Below are positions 1 through 7,462 of a stretch of DNA of 59,642 nucleotides, piece by piece; the first letter of the stretch is position 1, and each line of letters starts with the position of its first letter. This DNA comes from Conservatibacter flavescens (lineage in GTDB: Bacteria > Pseudomonadota > Gammaproteobacteria > Enterobacterales > Pasteurellaceae): positions 1-59,642 of the forward strand of contig NZ_PHHA01000016.1 of the NCBI RefSeq assembly GCF_002795425.1, in the 5' to 3' direction. Made by a program: the position numbers and the translations under genes. The notes beneath the pieces are model-generated. The model was given only the letters and a program-made list of their open reading frames with translations, searched no databases and was not told where the DNA came from.

Positions 1-208
1 AAAGTCCCACCCTTTAATCCTAAGATATTACGCGGTATTAGCCACAGTTTCCCGTGGTTATCCCCCTCCATAAGCCAGATTCCCAAGCATTACTCACCCG
101 TCCGCCACTCGTCAGCAAGAAAGCAAGCTTCCTCCTGCTACCGTTCGACTTGCATGTGTTAAGCCTGCCGCCAGCGTTCAATCTGAGCCATGATCAAACT
201 CTTCAATT
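1..208 (-). rRNA. 16S ribosomal RNA, 5' end (partial)
   Basis: Read on the minus strand, this is the conserved beginning of bacterial 16S rRNA. The universal 27F site lies at about 183-205, followed by the 'aacgctggcggcaggc' block. The gene runs off the left edge, so only about 208 bases of the 5' domain are present. The mature 5' end is placed at about 208 by comparison with the E. coli start. It is transcribed leftward from the promoter at 485-512. Confidence 0.97.
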
Positions 209-484
209 CAAGTTCAATCGCTCAATAAACTGCTTAGCTAAAGTTTACATATTACTTAAAGCTTCTAAAGTAAAAATGAATTTCTAGTTTAAGCACCTAT
301 TAAGACTTCAAAATTAAAAATAATTTCAACATTAAGTCAATCAACAAGTGCCCACACAGATTGTCTGATAAATTGTTAAAGAACCATTGCTTAACCCTAA
401 AATAAAACAACCCTAGAATTTAAGCGAAAATAAAACGACGCACCGCTAATCTCATTCACAACAGCGCGTCGTTGTGTGGGGCGT
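209..484 (-). other. rRNA operon leader with boxA antitermination site
   Basis: This is the transcribed leader between the rrn promoter and 16S rRNA. On the minus strand positions 386-373 read TGGTTCTTTAACAA, the boxA that loads the Nus antitermination complex. It is followed by a stretch (about 372-342) nearly identical to the E. coli rrn leader, which contributes to 16S processing. No protein gene is seen here; the short plus-strand frame at 54-287 is antisense to rRNA and leader. Confidence 0.8.
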
Positions 485-512
485 ATTATAGATAAATCTC
501 AACCCTTTGCAA
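485..512 (-). promoter_or_regulatory. rRNA operon promoter
   Basis: On the minus strand TTGCAA (512-507) and TATAAT (490-485) are separated by 16 bp. A GC-rich discriminator (acgcccc) follows the -10 box, typical of stringently controlled rRNA promoters. It faces away from cas9. Confidence 0.75.
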
Positions 513-574
513 GTAATTTTTTACAAAAAACTTGAAAAAAATTACCACTTGCTTAAATTAAGTACAAATTGCAG

Positions 575-602
575 TTTACAGACAAATCAAACCGTAGATA
601 AT
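575..602 (+). promoter_or_regulatory. candidate cas9 promoter
   Basis: TTTACA (575-580) and GATAAT (597-602) with 16 bp spacing lie 30 bp before the cas9 ATG, just upstream of a purine-rich ribosome site near 621-626. The promoter is back to back with the rRNA promoter. Assigned by sequence only. Confidence 0.45.
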
Positions 603-632
603 TGAATAAATTGTCGCAGTAAAGGACGAAAA

Positions 633-3600
633 ATGGCTATCACAGAGTTAAAGTATATTTTAGGACTGGATTTAGGCATTGCCTCGGTCGGGTGGGCCGT
701 AGTAGAAATCGACCCACAGGAAAATCCTATCAGCTTAATTGATTTGGGCGTACGAACCTTTGAGAAAGCGGAAGTGCCCAAAACAGGTGAATCACTTAAT
801 CTATCTCGTCGTTTGGCTCGTTCACAGCGACGATTAATTCGCCGCCGTGCTCACCGCCTATTAAGAATGAAACGGCTGTTAAAACGTGAGGGAGTGTTAC
901 AAGCAGTGGATTGTGGCAAAGATTTTGCCAACTTGCGGTTGCCAAATAATGTATGGTCATTGCGCGTAGCAGGATTAGATCGCTGTTTAGATAATAAAGA
1001 ATGGGCGGCAGTATTGCTACACTTGGTAAAACATCGGGGCTATTTATCACAGCGGAAAAATGAGAATAAAACTGACGATAAAGAGCTAGGCGCGTTACTT
1101 TCGGGCGTGAATGCTAATCATCAACTCTTACTAGCGAAAACCTACCGCAGCCCCGCTGAAATTGCCGAGCAAAAATTTGCCTCAGAAAAAGGACATATCC
1201 GCAATAAAGCTGGCGATTATGCTCATACATTCAATCGGTTAGATTTGCAGGCAGAAATGCGACTTTTATTTGAAAAACAAGCGAAACTAGGTAATCCTTA
1301 CACTTCAGCCTCCTTTCAAGCTCAATGCATTGATTTATTGATGACACAACGAGCTCCCTTATCGGGTGAGGCAATTTTAAACATGTTAGGGCATTGCACC
1401 TTTGAGCCAACTGAATATAAAGCTGCTAAAAATACCTATTCTGCCGAGCGTTTTATATGGCTTACAAAGCTGAATAACTTACGCATTTTAGAAAGTGGTT
1501 CGGAGCGTCCACTGCTTGATGCCGAACGCCAACAACTACTTAACCAGCCTTATCTCAAAGCCAAGCTCACCTACACTCAGGTACGAAAAATATTGGATCT
1601 TAGCGAACAAGCTCGGTTTAATATTCGCTATCAGCGAGATAAAACATTAGAAGAAAGTGAAAAAGCCACCCTAATGGAAATGAAATCCTATCACGCGATT
1701 CGCAAAGCTTTAGAGGGAGCCGGACTGAAAACGGAATGGCAGGGACTAGCGACTAAGCCTGACCTATTAGACAGGATCGGCACAGCATTTTCGCTGTATA
1801 AAACTGATAATGATATAAGCACTTACCTCAGTGACAAAATCAGCCAGCCAATACTCAATGCTTTATTGGAAAACATCAACTTCGATAAATTTATCAATTT
1901 GTCATTACAAAGTTTACGCAGAATTCTCTCTCTAATGGAACAAGGTGAGCGTTATGACACCGCATGCAAAACGATTTATGGCGACCATTATGGCGCAAAA
2001 TCTGCTGAATTGCAGCTTACCTTGCCTGCTATTCCTGCTGATGAAATTCGCAATCCTGTTGTACTTCGTACCTTATCGCAGACCCGAAAAATCATCAATG
2101 CAGTGGTAAGGCGTTACGGCTCACCTGCCTATATTCATATTGAAACGGGACGAGAAGTAGGAAAATCCTTTAAAGATCGTCGAGAAATAGAAAAACGTCA
2201 GGAACAAAATCAAGCTGAACGCCAAAGAGCGGTCGAAAAATTTAAAGAATTGTTCCCACATTTTGTGAGCGAACCGAAAGGGAAAGATATTCTAAAAATG
2301 CGGTTGTATGAACAACAGCAAGGCAAATGCCTCTATTCAGGTAAAGCGATTGATATCACTCGGCTAAATGAAAAAGGATATGTAGAAGTGGATCACGCTC
2401 TACCGTTTTCCCGTACTTGGGACGACAGTTTTAATAATAAAGTGCTAGTATTGGCGATCGAAAACCAAAATAAAGGCAATCAAACCCCTTATGAATGGCT
2501 AGACGGTAAACACAACAGCTTACGCTGGCAGACCTTTAATGCGTTAGTACGGGGTTGTCATTTCCCCTATGCAAAAAAACAGCGGATTTTAACCGCTGCC
2601 CTAGATGAAGAAAGTTTTAAAGCTCGCAACTTAAACGATACGCGCTATGTAGCTCGTTTTTTAAGTCAATTTATCACGGAGAATATGCAGCTTACAGGCG
2701 AGAAAAAACGCCAAGTGTTTACTTCAAATGGACAGATTACCGCCCTGCTTCGAGCTCGCTGGGGATTGAGTAAAGTACGAGAGGAAAACGATCGCCATCA
2801 CGCCTTAGATGCCATTGTGGTTGCCTGTACGACCCGTGCGATGCAAAAACGGATTACCGATTTTGTACGACAAAAAGAAATGAATGCGTTTAGCGGCGAA
2901 TATGTAGATCGCGCCACAGGCGAAATCAAGGCGCTCCATTTCCCTGAACCTTGGACATTTTTTCACCGTGAGGTCATGATCCGAGTGTTTGACGATCACC
3001 CTGCTGAAGAAGTGATAATACAGCTTCCTAGCCGCCCGCAAGCCAATCATTCATTCGTCACCCCACTTTTCGTCAGCCGAATGCCTACACGCAAAATGAC
3101 GGGACAAGGTCATTTAGAAACAATCAAATCTGCCAAGCGGTTAACCGAAAACCTAAGTATACAAAAAGTGCGGTTGAATTCTCTGAAACTCTCCGACTTA
3201 GAAAATATGGTCAATCGGGAACGTGAAACCGAACTCTATCAAGCCTTAAAAGCCCGTTTAGAAGCTTTTAATAATGATCCGCAAAAAGCATTTGCCGAAC
3301 CGTTCTATAAAAAAGGTGGTCAGCAAGTCAAAGCCATACGGGTAGAACGCACTCAAAAATCAGGCGTAATTGTGCGTAATGGCAACGGTATTGCCGATAA
3401 CGCATCAATGGTTCGAGTTGATGTGTTTATCAAAAACGGGAAATATTTCCTTGTGCCGATTTACACTTGGCAAGTGGCTCAGGGAATCTTGCCAAATAAA
3501 GCAGTAATAGCCTATGAAGAGGAGGCAAATTGGGAGGAAATGGACGAAAATGCTCATTTCCAATTCAGCTTATATGCTAACGACCTAATTAAATTAACTA

Positions 3601-3824
3601 CAAAAAAAGGTGTATTTTTTGGTTATTATTCAGCATTTAATCGCGCAACAGGAGCAATAGATATCAAGGTCCATGACTTAGATAAAAAAGCTGAAAAAAC
3701 AAAAAATGGGGTATATCAAGGACTTGGTGTTAAACTTGCCATTTCCTTTGAAAAATTCCAAGTCGATGAGCTTGGCAAAGTCATTCGAGCTTGCAAACCG
3801 AGCAAACGTCAGCCTGTGCGTTAA
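633..3824 (+). CDS. cas9: CRISPR-associated endonuclease Cas9, type II-C
   Basis: RNA-guided DNA endonuclease of 1063 residues, the compact type II-C size. RuvC-I is at the N terminus with catalytic Asp13, followed by an arginine-rich bridge helix (about 58-88). The recognition lobe follows, then RuvC-II with Glu504 (HIETGRE). The HNH domain holds Asp587-His588 and a downstream NQNKGNQ motif. RuvC-III is HHALDA with His723 and Asp726, and the C-terminal PAM-interacting region ends in QPVR. The numbering of several catalytic residues matches Neisseria meningitidis Cas9, and the closest relative I recall is Pasteurella multocida Cas9. No catalytic residue is missing, so cleavage should be possible with the crRNAs and tracrRNA encoded downstream. 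One DNA uptake core lies inside the gene near 3166. Confidence 0.97.
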   Translation: MAITELKYILGLDLGIASVGWAVVEIDPQENPISLIDLGVRTFEKAEVPKTGESLNLSRRLARSQRRLIRRRAHRLLRMKRLLKREGVLQAVDCGKDFANLRLPNNVWSLRVAGLDRCLDNKEWAAVLLHLVKHRGYLSQRKNENKTDDKELGALLSGVNANHQLLLAKTYRSPAEIAEQKFASEKGHIRNKAGDYAHTFNRLDLQAEMRLLFEKQAKLGNPYTSASFQAQCIDLLMTQRAPLSGEAILNMLGHCTFEPTEYKAAKNTYSAERFIWLTKLNNLRILESGSERPLLDAERQQLLNQPYLKAKLTYTQVRKILDLSEQARFNIRYQRDKTLEESEKATLMEMKSYHAIRKALEGAGLKTEWQGLATKPDLLDRIGTAFSLYKTDNDISTYLSDKISQPILNALLENINFDKFINLSLQSLRRILSLMEQGERYDTACKTIYGDHYGAKSAELQLTLPAIPADEIRNPVVLRTLSQTRKIINAVVRRYGSPAYIHIETGREVGKSFKDRREIEKRQEQNQAERQRAVEKFKELFPHFVSEPKGKDILKMRLYEQQQGKCLYSGKAIDITRLNEKGYVEVDHALPFSRTWDDSFNNKVLVLAIENQNKGNQTPYEWLDGKHNSLRWQTFNALVRGCHFPYAKKQRILTAALDEESFKARNLNDTRYVARFLSQFITENMQLTGEKKRQVFTSNGQITALLRARWGLSKVREENDRHHALDAIVVACTTRAMQKRITDFVRQKEMNAFSGEYVDRATGEIKALHFPEPWTFFHREVMIRVFDDHPAEEVIIQLPSRPQANHSFVTPLFVSRMPTRKMTGQGHLETIKSAKRLTENLSIQKVRLNSLKLSDLENMVNRERETELYQALKARLEAFNNDPQKAFAEPFYKKGGQQVKAIRVERTQKSGVIVRNGNGIADNASMVRVDVFIKNGKYFLVPIYTWQVAQGILPNKAVIAYEEEANWEEMDENAHFQFSLYANDLIKLTTKKGVFFGYYSAFNRATGAIDIKVHDLDKKAEKTKNGVYQGLGVKLAISFEKFQVDELGKVIRACKPSKRQPVR

Positions 3825-3834
3825 TCCAAACCCT

Positions 3835-3868
3835 CCCTGCTTATCCTCTAACTAAGCAGGGATTTTTA
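3835..3868 (+). terminator. hairpin terminator between cas9 and cas1
   Basis: CCCTGCTTA (3835-3843) pairs with TAAGCAGGG (3853-3861) and is followed by ATTTTTAT. This has the form of an intrinsic terminator inside the cas operon, ending just before the cas1 ribosome site (aaggag, about 3870). It should lower cas1-cas2 expression relative to cas9. Confidence 0.65.
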
Positions 3869-3882
3869 TAAGGAGAAGAAAA

Positions 3883-4794
3883 ATGTCTTGGCGTTCTATT
3901 CTGATTAGCAACGGCGGTAAATTATCCTTACTTAAAAATCAGCTCTGTATCCAACAAACAGAAAATACCTTTACCGTACCGATTGAAGATATTGCAGTAA
4001 TTGTAATTGAAAGTCGTGAAGTCGTTATCACAGTCCCTCTTTTGACTGCCCTTGCTCAACAGGGAGTAACACTTTTAACCTGTGATGAGCAGTTTTTGCC
4101 CTGTGGGCAATGGTTGCCATTTATGAACTATTCTCGCCAGCTTAAAACATTAAAATTACAGCTTGACATGAGCTTGCCTATGAAGAAGCAACTTTGGCAG
4201 AAAATTGTCAAACAAAAAATTTATAACTAAGCCAAAGCCCTTATTGAGATGAGGCGAGCGGATTTAGCGAAAAAATTGCAAGGTATCGCCCAAAGAGTTA
4301 AATCAGGCGATCAAGACAATGCGGAAGCCTATGCTGCACAATGCTATTTCCAAATCTTCGGTAAAGGTTTTCATCGTGCCCAAGAAAACGCAATTAATGC
4401 CCACTTAAATTATGCTTATAGTGTGCTACGTTCCGCCATTGCCCGTGCGTTAACCTTATATGGTTGGCTACCTGCGTGGGGGATTTTTCATAAAAGTGAA
4501 GTCAATCCTTATAACCTTGCTGATGATTTTATTGAGCCATTTCGTCCACTTGCCGATCTGCTGGTTTGGCAGCTTGGCCAAGACAACCAACTAACCCATC
4601 CCCTTACCCCACATGCAAAACAGCGATTAATCAAGTTATTACATTATCAAATACAATTTAATGGGCAGGTTTTTAGCCTATTAGCCGCAATCGATCGCAC
4701 GGTTGGTTCATTGCAAACAGCGCTAGTAAGTAAAAACGCAGATTTGCTAAAATTACCCGAAATCTTACCGCTTAAGGAACACCAATATGAGTGA
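3883..4794 (+). pseudogene. cas1: cas1, interrupted by an in-frame TAA
   Basis: Type II-C Cas1 integrase of about 303 codons with a TAA at 4228-4230. The upstream part (residues 1-115, the beta domain, from TCTTGGCGT after the ATG) and the downstream part (from ATG 4249) are in the same frame. The relatives I recall have Asn-Gln at the interrupted position, so a CAA-to-TAA change is the simplest cause. The presumed metal ligands Glu148, His203 and Glu218 all lie after the stop. The internal ATG at 4249 has no convincing ribosome site, and a product starting there would lack the dimerising N-terminal domain. New spacer capture is therefore probably lost unless the stop is read through. The 3' end overlaps cas2 by 8 bp. 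Confidence 0.88.
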
Positions 4795-5113
4795 GAGTTT
4801 ATTTATGCGCCTAATTGTTTTCTTTGACCTACCCATTACTACCAAAGCTAAAATGCGAGCAGCAAATCAATTTCGCCAATTTTTACTAAAAGATGGCTAC
4901 CAAATGCTACAACTTTCCGTCTATTCACGCATTGTGCGTGGCCGAGATGCATTAATCAAACATAATAAAAGACTAGTTGCTCACTTACCTGAAGAGGGAT
5001 CGGTAAGGTGTTTGGAGGTAACGGAAAAACAGTTCGCCAGTATGCTGATTTTACTTGGAGAGAAAAAAGTGCAAGAGCAAAAAGTTAATGCAAACCAAAT
5101 GCTACTTTTTTAG
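4787..5113 (+). CDS. cas2: CRISPR-associated protein Cas2
   Basis: Cas2 is the small dimeric partner of Cas1 in spacer acquisition. The 108-residue product has the ferredoxin-like fold signature, with the first beta strand ending in FFDLP (Asp14) and a downstream SVYSRIVRG block typical of type II Cas2. Translation starts inside the end of cas1 (ATGAGTGA overlap), so expression probably depends on ribosomes finishing cas1. The stop in cas1 could reduce it by polarity. A later ATG at 4805 is an alternative start. The reading frame itself is intact. Confidence 0.93.
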   Translation: MSESLFMRLIVFFDLPITTKAKMRAANQFRQFLLKDGYQMLQLSVYSRIVRGRDALIKHNKRLVAHLPEEGSVRCLEVTEKQFASMLILLGEKKVQEQKVNANQMLLF

Positions 5114-5192
5114 TGATTTTAGTTTAACCATCTCACTATAATGATCCATAAAATCATCATCTAATTGTATGTATTTTGAACTAAATAAAAGT

Positions 5193-5231
5193 AAAAAATG
5201 GCGTTGTAAGTACAATATACACGCCATTTTT
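5193..5231. terminator. bidirectional terminator between cas2 and the array
   Basis: AAAATGGCGT (5195-5204) pairs with ACGCCATTTT (5221-5230), with an inner TTGTA/TACAA stem. Runs of T flank it on both strands. It can stop cas2 transcripts from the left and array transcripts from the right. The rest of 5114-5370 is AT-rich with no gene and may hold the array leader. Confidence 0.6.
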
Positions 5232-5370
5232 AGCCTCAAACATTAAAATATAAGCGATAGAAATAAGCAAAAAACTACTTAAATGCTACCGCTTAAACCT
5301 TAATTTTTATGAAAATTTCTCGAAAGAAAACTTCATAACCCATTGATTATAAATCACTTAAAGCGACCCT

Positions 5371-5538
5371 ATTGTAGCACAGCGAAATGAGAAAGGGAGC
5401 TACAACCAATGAATCGTAAATATCGCTTTGATGTGGATTGTAGCACAGCGAAATGAGAAAGGGAGCTACAACGGTTAGGCATTCAAGCAGTGACGCTCAC
5501 GAATTGTAGCACAGCGAAATGAGAAAGGGAGCTACAAC
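5371..5538 (-). CRISPR. type II-C CRISPR array, 3 repeats and 2 spacers
   Basis: Three identical 36-bp repeats lie at 5371-5406, 5437-5472 and 5503-5538, with two 30-bp spacers at 5407-5436 and 5473-5502. On the minus strand each repeat starts GTTGTAGCTCCC and ends TGTGCTACAAT, a type II-C repeat. The end has the form of an extended -10 element (TGCTACAAT), like the repeat-embedded promoters described in Neisseria. Each crRNA would then start within a spacer and be read leftward. The anti-repeat of the tracrRNA at 6292-6327 complements this strand, which confirms the direction. The array converges on cas2. Confidence 0.96.
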
Positions 5539-5584
5539 ACGATACTTAGGATTTATTTCCATCAATATTATTTAAGGAAAGAAC

Positions 5585-5695
5585 CTATACCACAATTTCT
5601 TTCGCTAATTCATTTGCCGCTTTTGATGATTGTCGAACTGGTGCAGATAATTTATCAACTGCACCTAATAATACTGATAATTGTAGATTATTCAT
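5585..5695 (-). pseudogene. phage tail tape-measure protein, N-terminal remnant
   Basis: A 36-codon frame starts at ATG 5695. The protein begins MNNLQLSVLLGAVDKLSAPV and closely follows the N terminus of Mu-type tail tape-measure proteins (NNLRLQVILNAVDKLTRPF in Mu, from memory). Full-length proteins are many hundreds of residues, but here the frame stops at TAG 5587-5585. Unrelated sequence then leads into the CRISPR array. I read this as a prophage remnant. Confidence 0.6.
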
Positions 5696-5714
5696 GTTTT
5701 TTTCTCGATATCTA

Positions 5715-5742
5715 TTGACAATTTTTTCTTTTGTCCTAAAAA
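5715..5742 (+). promoter_or_regulatory. candidate promoter of the small membrane-protein gene
   Basis: TTGACA (5715-5720) is followed after 16 bp by TAAAAA (5737-5742), just before a strong ribosome site (aaggag) at 5751-5756. The -35 is perfect and the -10 is poor. Confidence 0.4.
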
Positions 5743-5761
5743 TAAATGAAAGGAGATAATT

Positions 5762-6095
5762 ATGGGATTTCTATTTCTTAGCGCGTTGTCTATTATTTCG
5801 TTTGGTTTAATCCTCTCGTTATTGTTAGCTGTTATTTTTTTACCCTTAGCCTTTTTCTTTGGTATAGGGAGAGTTTTTTTTTGATAGTTATATTTCCGCG
5901 ACAACATTTGAAGATAAATTCTTAATTATTTTATCTGCATTGTTTTTATTTGCTATCCCTGTATTTTATTTTGGTTTAAATATAGGATTTCTTAATTCCC
6001 TATTGATGAGCTTTCTTGTTTTTTGCGTGCTAGGTTGTTGTTATCATGTAAGACAAAAAGTAAGTAAAAAGCTTACCTCTCCAACTGTTCAATAA
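5762..6095 (+). pseudogene. small hydrophobic membrane protein, frameshifted at a T9 tract
   Basis: A good ribosome site precedes ATG 5762. The frame gives 40 mostly hydrophobic residues, then TGA at 5882-5884, directly after a run of nine T (5874-5882). With one T fewer the frame stays open to TAA 6093-6095. That gives a 110-residue protein with three to four membrane-spanning stretches and a basic C terminus. No family is recognised. It lies opposite to the phage tail remnants on both sides and has its own candidate promoter, the usual form of a phage moron (superinfection exclusion would be one guess). It may be a decayed gene or a phase-variable one. Confidence 0.45.
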
Positions 6096-6147
6096 CCAAA
6101 CTCTCAATCATATCCAAATCCAGCTCACTAAAACCCAACAACTCATG
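6073..6147 (-). pseudogene. possible phage tail protein, C-terminal remnant
   Basis: On the minus strand 24 codons end at TAA 6075-6073 and read HELLGFSELDLDMIESLVIE and then QLER, closed upstream by a stop at 6150-6148. An acidic, helical tail of this kind would suit the small tail protein encoded just before the tape-measure gene in Mu-like phages. The assignment rests mainly on position and composition and is weak. Confidence 0.25.
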
Positions 6148-6256
6148 CTAAACGCAGGAGAGATAGACCATATTGTGTGCTTTTCCAATTCGTCCAATAA
6201 TTCATTAGATCTTTCTTCTGATTTTTTGAGTTGTGCCAAGACTTATGTGATCTTAT

Positions 6257-6285
6257 TTGACAGTAATCATTTCATCGTCCATAAT
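6257..6285 (+). promoter_or_regulatory. tracrRNA promoter
   Basis: TTGACA (6257-6262), 17 bp, CATAAT (6280-6285). The predicted start, near 6292, coincides with the first base of the anti-repeat, which strongly supports the call. Confidence 0.8.
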
Positions 6286-6291
6286 ACCTAC

Positions 6292-6398
6292 GTTGTTGCA
6301 CAGCGAAATGAGAAACGTTGCTACAATAAGATTGTTCTGAAAAGAATATATCGCAAAGCTCTGCCCCTTGATGTTCTACATTAAGGGGCATCTTTTTT
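6292..6398 (+). ncRNA. tracrRNA
   Basis: Trans-activating RNA that pairs with the crRNA repeat and is bound by Cas9. The first 36 bases (6292-6327) match the plus-strand repeat apart from short differences near both ends and a four-base block in the middle (bulge region). The core GCACAGCGAAATGAGAAA is identical. It continues with a 'ctgaaaagaatat' segment and a terminal hairpin closely resembling the Neisseria meningitidis type II-C tracrRNA. It is separated from the array by about 750 bp holding phage remnants. Confidence 0.93.
6362..6398 (+). terminator. tracrRNA terminator hairpin
   Basis: TGCCCCTT (6362-6369) pairs with AAGGGGCA (6383-6390), followed by TCTTTTTT. In type II-C tracrRNAs this hairpin is also part of the functional 3' structure. 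Confidence 0.85.
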
Positions 6399-6473
6399 GG
6401 ATATTTTTAACGCTTGTCTTCCTTGTGTTTTCTCTTTAAACTCTTCTTAACTTTCATCAACTTGGAGGATTAT

Positions 6474-7307
6474 ATGAATAAAACCCATTTTATCGGTTTA
6501 GGGGTGGCTGGCAATTTTGCTGGGCATTTGGAACAAGCGGGCGAAGCGGCTGATTTTTTACAAGTAAAAACAGATGAAGCCATTCAACCCAAAGCGATTT
6601 TTCCGTTTTATGTGCCGAGCAACACGCTTGCCAATAGCGAACAATTTTTATCTACCTATCCCCTTTCTCATGATAGGATCGCATTTCCACAAGATGCCGA
6701 TAACCTTCAAATTGAACCCGAAGTCGCATTAATTTGTGACGTATATTACGACGGTAATCAGGTGATTGAACTTAAACCTACTCATTTTGCAGCCTATAAT
6801 GATTGTTCAATTCGTCGCCCCAATGCACGGAAAATCTGTGAGAAAAAAAACTGGGGGCCAAACTCCAAAGGCATTTCCGCAACTCAAATTGCACTGGATC
6901 ACTTTGACGAGGGGGGAATATTAGATCACTATAACATTGCTTGCTTCCATAAACGTAATGGCAAACTTAATACTTATGGTGAGAATAGCCCTGTCGTTAG
7001 CTATAGTTATTTTCATCAAAAATTACTGAATTGGATTGTAGATAAAATGAACCATCAGCCCGATCAAGGCCCGATGAACCACATTGCTGAGTTATTAAAA
7101 CAAGCCAATTACCCAACTCAAGCCGTAATTAGTATTGGCGCCACACGCTACACAGAATTTGGTGAAAGCAATTTCTTACAAGTGGGCGATACGAGTATTG
7201 TGGTCGTTTATAATGCGCAAAAATACACTCAAGAACAAATTGTCGAAATGGCAGAAAAAGAACAATTTAGTGAAGATATTTCAGCCCTCATACAATCTGT
7301 TATTTAA
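6474..7307 (+). CDS. DUF5718 family protein
   Basis: Conserved protein of 277 residues with unknown function. The start at ATG 6474 is chosen because of the GGAGG at 6465-6469; the frame is open further upstream but without a ribosome site. It opens THFIGLGVAGNFAGHLEQAG. An IEPEVALICDVYYDG segment and an AYNDCSIRRPN segment recall the metal-binding E-x-E region of fumarylacetoacetate-hydrolase folds; that resemblance is my impression, not a proven match. No signal peptide or membrane segment is seen. It is a single-gene unit closed by the uptake-sequence hairpin at 7317. Despite its position just after the tracrRNA, nothing in it suggests a CRISPR role. Confidence 0.75.
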   Translation: MNKTHFIGLGVAGNFAGHLEQAGEAADFLQVKTDEAIQPKAIFPFYVPSNTLANSEQFLSTYPLSHDRIAFPQDADNLQIEPEVALICDVYYDGNQVIELKPTHFAAYNDCSIRRPNARKICEKKNWGPNSKGISATQIALDHFDEGGILDHYNIACFHKRNGKLNTYGENSPVVSYSYFHQKLLNWIVDKMNHQPDQGPMNHIAELLKQANYPTQAVISIGATRYTEFGESNFLQVGDTSIVVVYNAQKYTQEQIVEMAEKEQFSEDISALIQSVI

Positions 7308-7316
7308 GTCTTTTAT

Positions 7317-7360
7317 AAAGTGCGGTAAAAACATTGATATTTTTTACCGCACTTTCTCCT
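7317..7360 (+). terminator. terminator from inverted uptake sequences
   Basis: AAAGTGCGGTAAAAA (7317-7331) and its perfect complement (7341-7355) form a 15-bp stem. These are two DNA uptake cores facing each other, the common Pasteurellaceae terminator design. Confidence 0.85.
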
Positions 7361-7462
7361 TATTTCTTTTTGATCTTTTCGATCACGATCGCAAAAATTC
7401 CCCGCTAAGCTAGTATGCGCTTTTCATTCGAGCTACAGTACTTCCTCGATCCGGAGGTGAGT

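Noticed and set aside
4249-4794. A separate 181-residue gene downstream of a 115-residue gene.
   Set aside because: Both are in one frame and together equal a full type II Cas1; the gap is a single TAA with six in-between codons. Treated as one broken gene.
5300-5370. A degenerate fourth CRISPR repeat on the cas2 side.
   Set aside because: The sequence has a TATGAA/TTCATA inverted pair but no meaningful similarity to the 36-bp repeat.
5692-5907. A 71-residue minus-strand frame rich in lysine.
   Set aside because: It is antisense to the hydrophobic moron-like gene, whose AT-rich T runs produce the lysine codons.
6145-6384. A 79-residue plus-strand frame.
   Set aside because: It runs through the tracrRNA promoter, anti-repeat and terminator, and has no ribosome site or family match.
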